Of a stretch of 64,000 nucleotides of DNA, positions 1 through 11,761 are shown piece after piece. Position 1 is the stretch's first letter. Every line of letters starts with the position of its first letter. Under the pieces are notes generated by a model, which made no database searches, was not told where the DNA came from, and worked only from the letters and a program-made list of their open reading frames with translations. Location of the stretch: assembly GCF_028583425.1 (NCBI RefSeq), contig NC_072801.1:23084001-23148000 (forward strand). Reading direction: 5' to 3'. The DNA is from Eublepharis macularius. Taxonomy: Eukaryota > Chordata > Lepidosauria > Squamata > Eublepharidae. The translations under genes and the position numbers were made by a program.

Positions 1-1707
1 TACCACATGTGTATAATGTTGGTGTAACAGTGTTGAAAGATGTATTCATTTATGGAAGGAAATTGGGTGCAAAGTAATTGGTGGAAATATTAAAGAGCTT
101 CAGGTTATATTTGCACAAGGGAAAAGAAACATTACAATAGAAACTGGGGTTCCAGAACCCAGGGATGAGAAATCCAAACCTAAAGAAACATTCCTAAATG
201 ACAAACCACAGTTTGCTGTTATTGGTGATGAATCATGGCTATCTAACTCCTGAGTGTATGCAGAGAGCAATAAAGAAGTGTCAGTCTAAATACTGAGAGC
301 CAGTGGGAGGTTGCATGCCCGCTGTGAGGATATAAATTGTTTTTCCGCAAAGGATATGCTGAGTGTGTTTACTTCCATTCTTCCCTAGGAAGCAAAGCAA
401 CCCAACCTCTCACTAGCAATTCAACTTGATGTTTATGTATTTCTGTATTTATTTACTGTAGAATATTTCTATGCCACCTCTTCAGATTACTGCAAATTGA
501 TTTTTTCCCAGTTTCGATCTTGGAACCTGCTCATGTGAAGAAAGGCAGGTCTGGCTATCATCAGATAACAAGCATGTAATATATTTACAAACTGCCTTCT
601 TATATTGTTGTATTATCAGCGTAGTTCAGTACCATGCAAAGTCTCTGTAGGAAACTCTTTTTGGACAAATTGCACAAGGCTGTTTGAATAGGTCCAGGAA
701 GTGAACCTATTTTTGTAGCACCAGTAATTCTGAAATAATAGTAAAACCGAGAATTGCTTTTCAAGCAGATGCTAAAGGGGGAAGGGCTGCAACGTCTGTG
801 AGTTTCCCCAAAAGTAATTTGTTTTCCATCTTTTATCTACAAATTCAGCCAAGTATAAATGGGCATATCCCATTTTTTTTCTCACAACAATCCTGTGAGG
901 TTGGTGAAGCTGAGAGATGCTAGATTTTTTAAGGCCATGCAGTGAATGTCATGATCCAGTAGAGCTTCTAATACAAGACCATTGTGCAATTCTACCCCAA
1001 AGGTAACTTCTTACAGTGACTACTAAGAATATAGATCACTTAAGCTGCTGGCCTCTGCTTATGGATGCTCCACTTAGTCATTGTAGCTAACAGTCATTGA
1101 TAAACCTATTCTCTCTGTGATGACCTCTTAGCTTCCTTTAGAGAAGCCAAATAGTTAAGTTCTATCTCGGACTGTCTAAGCAGCACTGGAACAGCAGCCT
1201 TCTCATTGTACTGGTTTGGATTCCAAACAAAGTGGAGCTGAGTAATTTAATCTGAGCACCTGCCTAGGCCAGTAAAAAGTCTGGGCAGACCCTCACTCCT
1301 GATATCTTGCAACCCCCCGCCCCCAACTCCATTGCAATAGGCATCCATCCAGATGCCAGTATTCTTTGAAACCCACAAACAGACTCGCGGTCAATCCTTG
1401 ATCAATCTGAAATTGCTACATCAGTAGAAGTTCCTTTTCTTAAGCATGCTTGCAAATGGGGGGTGGGTGGGTTGCGGGTGGGAAAGGAGTAATTGTTCTG
1501 AGCAGGCATGTGCAATGCCATTTCTGATGGATCATTGACTATTTCCAAAAAGAACAAGTCTCAATTTGCTGAGTTTGTATTGCCTTTGCATGTTTGGCTG
1601 CCATGGGAAACATAGGCAACTCACTATTTTGATGTTCAGTCTAGTTCATGATAACCTTGTCCACCTGTGTGAGGAGGACCAAAATCTGGATTTTCATCAG
1701 TTGTTAC

Positions 1708-1828
1708 AACCACCTCACCCACCTCACAGGGTGATTGTTGTGGCGATAACAACATACGTTGTAAACTTCTCTTAGTGGGTGTTAAGTTGTCCTGAAGGGC
1801 GGTATATAAATCTAATGTTGTTGTTGTT
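1708..1828 (+). repeat. Sauria-type SINE, 3' part
   Basis: It ends with the tail module ttaagttgtcctgaagggcg followed by gtatataaatc and a short TTG repeat. The same module appears in reverse at 26409-26653. The tRNA head is missing or decayed. Confidence 0.75.
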
Positions 1829-2195
1829 AACCTTTCAAAGGTACGTTGTTGCTTTCAATCGTGCATCTGAAGCCTGGGGGGAATGACTGCTTCAACCCTG
1901 TGATCTTTAAGGACACAAAAACTTAAAGTAAGATCACTTCTGTAATATTTTGCCATATAAATAGTTTGTATTTTGTTTCTTCTGGTTCTTATGGGGGCTT
2001 TGAATATTTGGTTTAAAATGCAGGATTCTACAGCAAGGAGGGGGTTGGATGGGTGAGTGAAGAGTACTGTGATTGGTCAGTAGCTGTACCCTAAGGTTGG
2101 AATGAACTGAAGGTTTTTTTTATTTAGCAAAATTTATATCCCGTCTTTCTGTCCTCACAAGGGCCACCAAGATGGCTAAAAGTTCTAGTCAGAGT

Positions 2196-2666
2196 TAGGG
2201 TTACCATTCCTCTGATGGGGGCAGGCTCCCATCAGAGGGAGAAGTTAGGGTTACCATTCCTCTGATGGCGGCTCCCAGCCTCCACCTCCTGCCATCTCTC
2301 ACCTAGCTGATGGGGGGGAAAGGCATGGGAACGGTCCAAAAAAATCCTGGAGCATGCTTTCGTGTGCTCCACAACACTTTCACGATACGCTGAGAATGCA
2401 GGGTCATGGCAGGGGCTGATTTGATAAAAAATGGCCTCAAATATTAGATCGGGGGGGGGCAATTTTTACCAAATTGGCCCCTGGTGCAAATCGTTGCTTC
2501 CATGTCACGTTGGGAATGACATCGTGTGAGAGTGCACTCCAGGGTTCTTTTGGACCACTTCCATGCCTTCCCTCCCCCTTCTTGCTGGCCAGGTGAGAGG
2601 TGGCAGGGGGGGCAGAGGCTGGGAGTGGGAACCCCTTCCTTCACTGGGGGACTGGTGGTAACCCTA
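2196..2666. repeat. Repeat with inverted ends (GGTTACCA ... TGGTAACC)
   Basis: Opens agggttaccattcc and closes tggtggtaaccctat, a pair of short inverted ends. The interior carries gatg(a/t)ca-type motifs and G/C runs seen in the copies at 36817, 46310 and 61107. Likely a non-autonomous element; its class is not clear. Confidence 0.45.
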
Positions 2667-3828
2667 TTTGGAAGTTATTATTTCACAGGGTCGTGATAAG
2701 TCAGAAGTGACTAGATAGCACATAACAAAAAAGCCCATTGATTTCGTCACACTGCAACATTCTTGGTTCCTTTCTGAGGTATATGTTCCCATCACATCCC
2801 ACCCCCATCCCCCACTTTGAGCCCCAGGAGACCTGGCAACTCTACTCAGAATACTAAGGGAAAGTAGTCAGTCTAGTTAAGTGAGTCTGTGTGGTGAGAG
2901 AGTTATTCCGTGAGGGAAGAAATGAGGGAAGAAGTCTCTGGATTCTGCTTTGTGGATGAACTCAGCCTAAGTGGAAATAAGTCTTTGTGACAGAGTCCGT
3001 GAATAAATATTTAAGGGTCTATACTTATTTAACCACCAAACCTATTATGAAACTGATATGCTTTTAAATACTCTGCAACCATTACACATATGTACTTATA
3101 AATAAACTCTATTTCTGGTTAAGCGGAATGCCTGATTCATCTAGCATAAAGGATCCTTTTTTACCTCACAGCCAACCCCTTGTTGACCATTCTGTCATAC
3201 TACTATGTATAGCTAAGGTTTCCTATAAAATGTCAAATTGAGAGAGAACTAAGGCAAGAGCCCTTGGTGGCACTGAAGAGAACACTAAGGAATCAGGGAG
3301 GCATCAATATATAGGTCATAAAAGGGAGTAAAAAGCCACAATCCCATTGAAAGAATTCCCTTTCTTTGTCAAGCGAATTAGTGGGGCATATAATGTAAAA
3401 TATTTAAGGGATTTGGTGGTGATGGTGAAACCCCTGGCTGTGATTGGTTGAGTTCACCTAATGTCAACTCTATCTGCCTGTGGCTGAGAGTTGTTATCGA
3501 GAAACGTGCAGCGCAAGCAGGAGACCTCAAGAAAGACATCAGCTAGAACACTAGCCCAGAAAAGCAGAGAAAAGCTTATCATAAGAGAGAACAGTCCAGA
3601 AAATTTATGGGCAAGAGGGGAGCAGGTCAGAGGGAGGAATCCAACTGGGAGAGTGGCAGGGCAGACAGTTGCACAAGGGCTGGAGCTGCAGCAGTAAAGA
3701 AAACTGTGAAGTTCACGTTGATTTGATCAACTCTGGCAAATATTTGCCTGGGAGCCTTTAGTTCATCCCAAATGTGGCATTTCCCATGGCAAACTGTGGG
3801 CCATGGTCTAAAAGTGGGCTGACATTGT

Positions 3829-4237
3829 CAGGGGCAGCGCCAGGGTTTCTGGCGCTCGCAGCTGCCCCTACATGAGCACGCCCCCCGACTGTGTGATGTC
3901 ATCACTGTGATGTCATCATGCAGCAAGCCAGGCCCATCGGCTGGCAGGTGGCTGGGACAGCGCACGGAGGCTGCCCGTGCTCCCAGTTAGGCGCAGCCGG
4001 TGGCTGGGGAGGTTCCGCACGCCGCCCTGGATGCCTGCCGTGCCTGACCCGTGGCTGCTGCGACCGGCCAGGGGCATGTGTTGGTGGTGGCAGCAGCAGT
4101 GTGGGGCTGGCTGGCTGCAGCAGATGCAGGCCAGGCACGCCATTTCTGTGGTGCGCGCCTGCGTCCCTGGCGCCCCCTTCAGTGCCTCAGTGCTTGAGGC
4201 GGGGACTGGACCTGCCTCAATGGGCGCGCCGGCCCTG
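3829..4237. mobile_element. hAT-type non-autonomous element, GC-rich
   Basis: Starts CAGGGGCAGCG and ends GCGCGCCGGCCCTG, with flanking 8-bp sequences gacattgt (3821-3828) and gacatggt (4238-4245), 7 of 8 matching. These are the ends and duplication length expected of hAT transposons. The interior is GC-rich and codes for nothing recognisable; open frames of up to 129 codons on both strands are by-products of the base composition. Confidence 0.75.
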
Positions 4238-4282
4238 GACATGGTTTCCGAGTTCCAAGTTCAAACCAGCTTCTGAGCCATT

Positions 4283-4432
4283 GGCTGCTTCCACACACGT
4301 TGGATAATCCACTTGCAATACTCTTTAGTGAACATTTGGAACTGCTTTTCCATGTGTGGAACAAAAAATCCACTTCCAAAGGATTGCTAAAATGCATTGA
4401 AAATGCATTATTCAACGTATGTGGAAATAGCC
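4283..4432. mobile_element. MITE of 150 bp with inverted ends of about 26 bp
   Basis: The left end GGCTGCTTCCACACACGTTG and the reverse complement of the right end GGCTATTTCCACATACGTTG match closely and both continue into gataat/aataat. No clear target duplication was found, so the superfamily is uncertain. Confidence 0.6.
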
Positions 4433-5545
4433 ATCGTTTGTGCCAGAACTGTTTTAACATCCCATCCATCCTTAGGGATGAGATTGCTCTCTTGCTTAGC
4501 AGCAAAGCTAAGATTCTCATCTTGTGAAAGGACTAAGCTTTGCTATGGACTCCAAGAGAACCAAAGTGCTTGAGGCTTCTCTTTTAGAGATAGTGATCCT
4601 GCAGATACCTTCAGGCATAAAGTCTCAGACATGCAACTACTGAAAACCTCTACATCCCTTCTTTGATTTTCCATCTTTTGAAAGCACTGATCATAAACTG
4701 GCACTGATAACATGCATGCTTTCACTTGGGTTTTTTGGAGGAGTGGGGATGACGTTCAAAACAAGGAACCTAATTAAATTAGCTAGTGTCCACGAGTTTC
4801 AGTTAATTCAGTCTCATTCAGTTAATGCAACCAAGTAGTGGACCCCACCCCCAAGCGGCTGCAATGGAGGGAGGAGGGCCAATCACAAAATATTGAGTGG
4901 TTGCGAATCCTCCTATGATGGAGGCAGCTATGCCTGATACGGTGTGCCCTGCTGATACAAAGGCAATGCCTTCAGGATTCCTCTGAAGCACCAACTATCC
5001 AAAGAGGTGGAGAACAACCAGTATTGGGAAACGGGCACCAGGAAGCACCTTGAGGATCACTGCCACAGAGCCCTTCTGCATTCCCAATGGGTTCCATGCC
5101 CAAACATCAAAGAGTCTTTCACCACAATACAATAGAATCACGGCCAACCCTGAAACGTTCTATTTGAGCGATGTTGGTATCTTTCCAAACCTAGAGCCTT
5201 TTTCTTTCCATATATATGTTTTTAATCAATATATGAAATTTTGTTCATTAGATATATTTTAGAAGGGGGGAATGAAAGTCAAGATCAAAGCCACACGATT
5301 GCCACCCCATTCAAACATAAAATATATAAATTACATTTGATACACTTTTCTGTTTTCACGTAGACACATACATTCATGTGCATAACATTGTAAAATTGTA
5401 CATTTGGTGGAACACAAGCACAGACACTTTTAGTTAAAAGTTTTTTTTTCCAGCTTGGGCATTGTGTTTTTTGTAATACAATGAACAGGATTGTAGCTTT
5501 GAAGTTTTAGCATACCAAGCCACAAAAACTTCTCATTCAGCTCCC

Positions 5546-5551
5546 TTTATT
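5546..5551 (-). promoter_or_regulatory. PDGFA: Candidate poly(A) signal AATAAA (distal)
   Basis: The minus strand reads TTAAATAAAGG, followed by a GT-rich downstream stretch (agtttttgtggcttgg). It is about 3.8 kb past the exon 7 stop and would give the longest of the four 3'UTRs considered. Confidence 0.35.
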
Positions 5552-5845
5552 TAAGTCAAATTGCGCAGGTGAGAAGGAGTGGAAAAGCAAAAAATTAGGA
5601 TGTCCATATGCAAAGAGAGAGAGGGAGAGAGAGTGTAAGGGGTAATAATAACTGTATCCATTAAAACTGGGACCAAGTTGAAAATCAACCTGAAGATAGC
5701 CACATTGACATCAAAGTGAAAACTATTTTTCTTTCTTTGATGTAGGTTTTAGTTTTGAAAATTAGACGGACCATTCAACATTGGACACATAAAAGCATAC
5801 CCACGTCCACATTTGAACACAAAGGTTCGAAACAGGAATGGAATC

Positions 5846-5851
5846 TTTATT
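5846..5851 (-). promoter_or_regulatory. PDGFA: Candidate poly(A) signal AATAAA
   Basis: The minus strand reads AATAAA, followed within about 10-50 bases by T/G-rich sequence (cctgtttcg, tttgtgttc, gtggacgtggg). It is about 3.5 kb past the exon 7 stop. Use is not proven. Confidence 0.35.
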
Positions 5852-8800
5852 ACAAGATCTTCTATCTATTCTTATGAGGTGTGTGTGTGGGGGGGAGAGG
5901 TTTCTTTGGAAATCATTTTGTAAATAACTCAGTAGCTTTATCCAACCAATATAATACAGACACCTCAAGCAGAACGACATTTCTCCCAAACTCCCTTGTT
6001 ATCCTAATTTGCCACGGGCTACTTCCCACATCATGAGTTTAAAAGGTTCAAGCGCTCCCAGAAGGGACATGCCACTTCTTTGGGTCTACGGTAATAAAAT
6101 TTTAATCTGGCGCATGTTTGTTGAGCTAAGATAACGGAACTCTCACTTTTCTTTAGAAACAAAGTTTCTAGATTTTCATGGTTGTGGAGGTAAACCTGAA
6201 GTCATATGGGTTGAACCAACATTTCTAATAGTTGGGAGCCATTCAGCACTTGCCATAACCAAAACCATGGCAGAATCACTGATGCCAAGCAAGATTCTAT
6301 CAAACTAGCTTTTATTTGAATTGCAGAATGTGGCCCTTTTTTGACCTAGTATTTGGGTTCATCCAGAATATACATTTTGGGACGAGGTCAAAGACTCACT
6401 CTTCCATTTGGAAGCATAACATAAATGTTAGTCAATGGGAGAAAGACCAGCATACCGGCATTCCTACACTGGTGCTCACATTACACTCATGATTAAGAAC
6501 ATTATGTAATATCTACGGGTTCCCATGATTGGCTATTTGAAGGAATGAGCCATTATCATGATCCAACCCGAGAGCTCGCAGCCCGTGTTGTTTAGACACA
6601 GGAGCGAAACATAGGAGCAATTGTTTGAGATAAATTCATAACATAGGAAATGAAACCATATGCCCTTTCAGATCATAAGCATAATGCTTTGTAAACAACA
6701 CTTATTTTAAGTCAGTCCTGATGACGCACACATTGTAATATGGGAAACTGGGAACCATCCCTGAATGGCTGTTTTGTAAGCTACAGAACCAGCAAAGAAA
6801 ACCAAGTTCAGCTGAAACACAAATGGAGAAGAGTCCAGATTTTTAAAAAATTATATAAAGGAACTAATTGAATACACAAGAATGCTGAGAATAGTTACAG
6901 TACAAAATTACAGAAATGCCCATACGAAAAACTCTGGCTTGATTTTAATTCCCGCCAAATAACAGTCTGATCTCAATAGCAGCAAGACCAACACTGTACG
7001 ATGTCCAGTCTTTATCATTCAGTTCAGTCTGTATACATTCTGTGAATTTTAGGCACTGTTTTTTTGGCAGAAATCCATCAGACTGTTCCAAAGGAACATT
7101 TTGTGCCATGACTATTATCAGGAATCTTGTGCAATCCCTTATATTATAAACGATTGGTTACTAATTTATAATATACCTTCTGGGTTTCCTTTGATCTGAG
7201 ATATCTTCCTTTCTTTGCTTTCTCATATTATAATCTGAGTCATAGAATGAATGTTTCTTGAAGAATGCAAGTTAGCCAACAGGGCGACCCTAAAATGTTT
7301 TGCAGAGTCCTGTATTTTCAAAAGCCGCTGACAAGAGATTTAAACCAGGTCAGACAGGAGTATTTAAATCCAAATCTGGGTGTTCTAACCCACCCTAGAA
7401 CTTTGTGTGGTCGAGAGCTGATTCTGTTCCCATTCACATGCAGGGATTCCCTGTCCCCATCTGTTAACTGGACAATTGCTGGTTTATGCCAAGCTCCCAG
7501 GTGCTCTACAGAATTTTGAACTGAGCGTAAAATGAACATCCTTTGTCCTTTGAAAATATAGGAGATGAAGCCTGAGTAGTTTGAACTGCCCTGCTATAAT
7601 TAAGTAAATCCAGAAATTATAAGGGCTATAACTACTAGAAAAATATGTCCATAAAATGCATTCCCCAGCCCAACTTTTTTTTTTGGTGCAAGAAAACATA
7701 GCAGGCTTTCCCCAATATATAAAACCATTAATTTTAGATAAAAAATACAAACATCACCTTTACAAAAAACACTTATTTCTGTTGAATACACATAAAGCAT
7801 AACTTTTTTTAATACCAAAAATAAAGAATTTTAGGCTTTCCGGCAGGGTCATCCCCACGCCACAGTGACATCATACAATACGAATAACAAGAAGAGTTTG
7901 TACATCTCACACAGCTTAAACATGTGAAATAGCAAATAGGGATCTTGTCTATTGATAGGAATAGCAATTGCTACCACAAAATTGCATGGGGGCAACTGGT
8001 AGAAGTCCTTCCCCCCCCCCCAAGGAACAAGATTTTTTTTCCAAATGCTTGCATATAGCCTAAGCTTGCTTATGCACATCAGCTGTCCTTTCGAAGGTTT
8101 TAAAACAGTGACTTTCAAAACTTCTTACCCTCAGGAAAACTTTTCCACATTGACCTATCTGCTGAGGTATCATTGTACATCTGCCACAAAATGCTTGCAT
8201 GTTTGAAAAGGATTCTGGTGTACATTCGAGGCACACTATAATTCTTTCAGGCCCCCAGTTGATAGTTAGGCCTTCCTGGTGTTCCATGTCTACTAGAACA
8301 TATCCTAACTCCCCACCCCCCAACTGATTCCCTTCCCCGTTCCCCATAAGGCGAGATCAGTAACAATGGCCAGCCAGGAAAAGCTTATCTACCGTGACTG
8401 TTCTTCTTGTTGAGGTACCCCTCGAAAAGCACATGTGGCATCTCAGAACAGACTTTGAAAACCACTGTTTTAAATTTACGAGTGAGACGAGATGAACATG
8501 GGAAGGGAAGGAAGAGAGAGAGGGACATAAACCAAGAAACATTTAGAAAATTATGCATAGGTATACCATTTTTATTTCAATACATCTCATTAGTTCTGCA
8601 TCCCGCTAGGAGAAATCCCATACTTGTTTGTGTGTCCCATCTCATCACTACAGCAGGTCTTCTATATGGGTTATTGGTAATGTAGTCCCAAGAGATAATA
8701 AAAAGCTAGGCAAAAGAGTAAAAAGAAAGCTTAATAATAACTTTTATGGTGTAAAAAAAAATCCACTTAAGGCGCCCCAGAAGATTTTTTTTTTTTGTAT

Positions 8801-8884
8801 AGACTTTAAAACACCACCAAGCAAAACCGCACTGTTTCTATAGTTTCTGCTGTGGTATTTGATACATTCCTGTTTTTTTTTTCT

Positions 8885-8902
8885 TTTGTGTGTGTGTGTG
8901 TG
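8885..8902 (+). repeat. (GT)n microsatellite
   Basis: A run of GT dinucleotides directly after a T-rich tract, inside the putative PDGFA 3'UTR (AC repeat in the transcript). Confidence 0.85.
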
Positions 8903-9360
8903 CCTAAACTCCATCAGCGTCCATCCATCTTCGTCAAGAATGCAGGCACATTTCTTGACAAAAACAAACAGGGAGAGAGGGTGGAAAAGCACCATTGACT
9001 GTTCTTCTAAGAGGAAATCCGCCCTTCACTTTAGTTCTTTGTCATGTTTTCGAAGTACTTTTGGCATCCTCCATTCAGGTCATCTTTTCTCTCTCTCTTT
9101 TTTTTTTAGACAGGGAAACCTTGTATTGTTTTCGCAGAGTGCTACAACGCTTGCTTTGATGTCATATTAAACAAATGTACATTGTCTCTTTTGTTCTCAT
9201 GAAGCATCCTTTTTTTTAAGCCTGTTTCCCCACCCCACCCCTCCATGTAGGAGAACAAAAACGAAGTATACAGTCAATAAAGCACCATACATAGTAGGTT
9301 CAGGAATGTAACCAACAATGTACATCCATGTCCCAGAGAGAAGTATTTTCTAGCTTATTT

Positions 9361-9371
9361 TCACCTTACAT
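9361..9371 (-). CDS. PDGFA: PDGFA exon 7 coding part: short-isoform tail D-V-R and stop
   Basis: This is the start of the last exon, giving the C-terminus of the short PDGF-A isoform that diffuses freely. The minus-strand acceptor cccttgcag precedes 9371. AT joins the G left by exon 5 to give Asp, followed by GTA (Val), AGG (Arg) and TGA (stop at 9361-9363). The resulting tail DVR is the same as in mammals. When exon 6 is included its own stop comes first, so this codon set becomes 3'UTR. The reading is short, but the position, phase and tripeptide agree with the known gene structure. The 3'UTR continues toward lower coordinates. Confidence 0.92.
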
Positions 9372-9977
9372 CTGCAAGGGAAAAGAAAAGGCATACTGTA
9401 ATTTTATTGTTAGAAAATTGCTTTCCCTCCCCCTTTAAGTTTCAGAGGAGGGGAGCCAAAGGCCCTCCCTCATTACAGGAGGGGTGTGAGAGGTGCTGTC
9501 CTGAGATTTCAACCCACAGTACTGCCACAACATTTAGAGGCGTGGCATTGCGGGCCCTTCTCATCCAACTCTCTCCCCCAATCCTGGCCAAGCACATACT
9601 GCATGAGAAGGACACATGTAAAATGGGCCTCGCCCTTGTGGTGGGCAACTTTAAAAGTTACAGCCACACTGCGGGAGGAAGGCCCAGAAAAGCAGCCTCT
9701 ATACACAAACTGAGTCTCTTTGCACATACCAAATCAGTCTACATCTTCACATCCCATAATTTTTGTATGCAACTCTGTTGGTGATGACCAGTAGTTAGTC
9801 TATTGTCAATGTGGCAAATCTTTGTAGTTGGAACCCACCCCCCCACCCCCGAAATCCATGGATGATCCACATGTTCAAGACTGTCAACTCTTCAGGAGCA
9901 GAGACCCCTCTGTTTTTGTCTGTCTAACTCTGTAATTCAAAGAGCCAAGGCAGACTAGGGAAGGTCAGGCCTACAGA

Positions 9978-10146
9978 GACCTGGGCTCAAATCCCCACTC
10001 AATCACAGCACTCACTAGGTGATGACCTTGGTCTGGTCACTCTTGTTCCACCTCAACTACCTCGCAGAGTTATGGTGAGGAGAAAACAGGAAGGGGGGAA
10101 CCATGTATGTTGCTCTTGGGGAAAAAAGTGGTAATAAAATGTAATA
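9978..10146 (+). repeat. Sauria-type tRNA SINE, diverged
   Basis: Contains the B-box-like ggctcaaatccccactc, the body module gtgatgaccttggtctggtc and the tail with taataaaatg. It lies in intron 6 of PDGFA, antisense to the gene. Confidence 0.75.
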
Positions 10147-10236
10147 GATAAAATGCCATACACTGTACAGTGCTGTATATATAATAATCTAACACTCAAC
10201 TAAGATTTTGTAACTTCAGACGGCAGGTTAAAATAC

Positions 10237-10666
10237 AGGCCGCCTTAATTTCAAATATATTTAGGTAAACACAAAAGCCTTTTAAATTAAGTCTTGTGGC
10301 ACCACAATGACTTTAAACAGTAGTAGTCCCCAGGGCTTTTTTTCTGGGAAAAGAGGTGGTGGAACTCAGGACCGCACCATGACGTCACTTTGGGCCAGCT
10401 GGAACAAGGGGGGAGTTTTTTAAAGTTTAAATTGCCCTTGTCGAAAATGGTCACAGGGCCAGCGGCTCCGCCCCCTGATCTCCAGACAGAGGGGAGTTTA
10501 GATTGCCCTCCGCACTGCGCAGAGGGCAATCTAAACTCCCCTCTGTATGGAGATCAGGGAGCGGGCCACCGGCCATGTGACCATTTTCAAGAGGTGCCAG
10601 AACTCCGTTCCACTGCGTTCCTTCCGAAAAAAAGCCCTGGTAGTCCTACTGATTTAGCTCAGTACT
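10237..10666. repeat. Intronic repeat copy 1, split by a hAT element
   Basis: Positions 10237-10330 plus 10640-10666 match the uninterrupted copy at 10903-11015 (ccttaatttcaaatatattt, gtcttgtgg, then ctactgatttagctcagtac). The interruption is exactly the hAT element at 10331-10639 and its target duplication. Confidence 0.85.
10331..10639. mobile_element. hAT-type fold-back MITE, family CAGGGCTTTTTTTC, copy 1
   Basis: Ends are CAGGGCTTTTTTTCTG and the inverse AAAAAAAGCCCTG. Flanks are gtagtccc (10323-10330) and gtagtcct (10640-10647), an 8-bp duplication with one change. The centre is an inverted repeat around 10480-10560: gaggggagtttagattgccc and its complement with a short loop. Same family as 33834, 47516 and 54507. 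No transposase is encoded. Confidence 0.9.
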
Positions 10667-10902
10667 GTCAAGTCAGGTGATGGATTACATGACAACACTT
10701 AATCTTTTACTCCTTCTGCTTCCTGTATTGGGAATCTTCTGATTTTATGCAAATTTCTCTCAGATGTGGAATATTTGGGGAAGGATGGCTGAGCGGGTTT
10801 GTTGGACCAGTATGTCAATAAAACATCTGTAGAATGCAAACATATCCCTTGTTGTGATCGTGCAAACTGCTTCCAAAAAGAAAAAAAACCCCTACAAGCT
10901 CC

Positions 10903-11015
10903 AGGCTGCCTTAATTTCAAATATATTTAGGTAGATGCAAAAGCCTTTTAAATTAAGTCTTGTGGTACCACAATGATTTTAAAAAGTAGTAGTCCTACTG
11001 ATTTAGCTCAGTACT
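10903..11015 (+). repeat. Intronic repeat copy 2 (empty hAT site)
   Basis: Same sequence as the repeat around the hAT element 0.6 kb away, but with a single uninterrupted gtagtcct, so it shows the pre-insertion state. Confidence 0.85.
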
Positions 11016-11664
11016 TTCGAATCTGTTGGCAACTGCACCTCTCCAGAATCTAAGGGTAAATGCTCTTTTATCTGAGATCTTTTAAATGAAGACGCCAACA
11101 ATTGTACCTGGAACCTCCTACATGCAAGGCAGGCACTGTTTTGAGCCACACGTTAATTGTGGATGCTCGTATAGCCAGTGGAGAAAATGAGATCTTAAGG
11201 GCTGTATGCATAAGATTTATCCTACAAACAGAACCATTTTAGATCCAACTGCTGCAAGACAAGCTGTTTGAATCCCTGTTGTTCTAAAAATTATCACAGA
11301 AGGCCTTGACTCACAGAAATCAACAATAATTTCAGAAAGCAACAAAGGAATGAAAGGGAGCTGAAGATTACAGTTAAGCTTAAGATATTAGCCTTTCCAA
11401 ATACAATTTTTTGGGGAGGGGTGAAGCAAGGAAAGACAAATTCTTCCAGAACGTGAGATTCTTGCAGTGATGGGTGTACCATTAAAGGGAAAATATTGGT
11501 GGAAAGAATGATTGAAGTTAATCATATCTGATTTCATGGCAACTGTGAGGATAAGATTTTGAAAAGCAAATTTATGGTAGAGTGATAAGTGATTATGTTT
11601 TCCATTGTGGGCAGTATGAGAGTAGTTTTAGCATATGGATCCTACCTGGTCATCAAATTGTCCT

Positions 11665-11705
11665 GAGAGTAGTGTGTGTGTATATATACATATATATATA
11701 TATAT
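11665..11705. repeat. (GT)n(TA)n microsatellite next to the PDGFA exon 6 stop
   Basis: On the plus strand agtgtgtgtgtatatatac is followed by alternating AT. Read on the gene strand it begins immediately after the TAA of exon 6, so it belongs to the exon's noncoding part or overlaps its donor region. Confidence 0.9.
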
Positions 11706-11761
11706 TTATGATGGTTTTAATTTTTTTCGTTTCCGTTTCTTAACTGTTCCCCTAGGCCTTC
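11706..11761 (-). CDS. PDGFA: PDGFA alternative exon 6: basic heparan-sulfate/retention tail and stop
   Basis: This alternatively used exon supplies the C-terminus of the long PDGF-A isoform. In mammals this basic tail binds heparan sulfate and holds the factor at the cell surface and matrix. The acceptor ...atgttgacag precedes 11761. GA joins the G from exon 5 to give Gly, then the product reads RPRGTVKKRKRKKLKPS and stops with TAA at 11706-11708. This is the expected 18-residue tail, with the GRPR start and a run of Lys/Arg matching mammals. The stop is followed at once by a TA/TG microsatellite. A plausible donor (ccag|gtagg) lies at 11645, making the whole exon 11646-11761 (116 bp); the noncoding part is less certain because gtatat donors also occur inside the microsatellite. 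Confidence 0.93.

Larger units (their letters stand above)
1..3820. other. Downstream flank of PDGFA: no gene seen, scattered repeats
   Basis: I see no supported exon here. Contents: a SINE-like minus-strand tail with a MIR-like core near 860-960, a Sauria-type SINE 3' end at 1708-1828, a LINE/SINE tail (minus) near 2110-2170, and a repeat with GGTTACCA/TGGTAACC ends at 2196-2666. A 30-bp sequence, gttagggttaccattcctct onward, occurs twice at about 2197 and 2244. The remainder is unique and uninformative by eye. Confidence 0.6.
5200..9360 (-). other. PDGFA: Probable PDGFA 3'UTR and immediate downstream flank
   Basis: This 4.2-kb block follows the exon 7 stop. It is AT-rich and, unlike the rest of the window, I see no SINE or DNA-transposon copies in it, which fits a long constrained 3'UTR plus flank. 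It holds homopolymer and GT runs (for example near 8877-8902 and 9096-9108). Minus-strand AATAAA signals occur at 8571-8576, 6311-6316, 5846-5851 and 5546-5551. The last two are followed by GT-rich sequence, as expected downstream of a cleavage site. I cannot tell which end is used, so the lower boundary is a guess. No convincing protein frame is present. Confidence 0.5.
9372..11645. other. PDGFA intron 6: summary
   Basis: Intron between alternative exon 6 and exon 7. It holds a Sauria SINE (9978), two copies of an intronic repeat (10237, 10903) and a hAT MITE (10331). The rest, 9410-9970 and 11020-11640, shows nothing I recognise. Confidence 0.7.

Noticed and set aside
3916..4307. Open frames of 99-129 codons on both strands
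   Set aside because: They lie inside a GC-rich hAT element and are due to composition.
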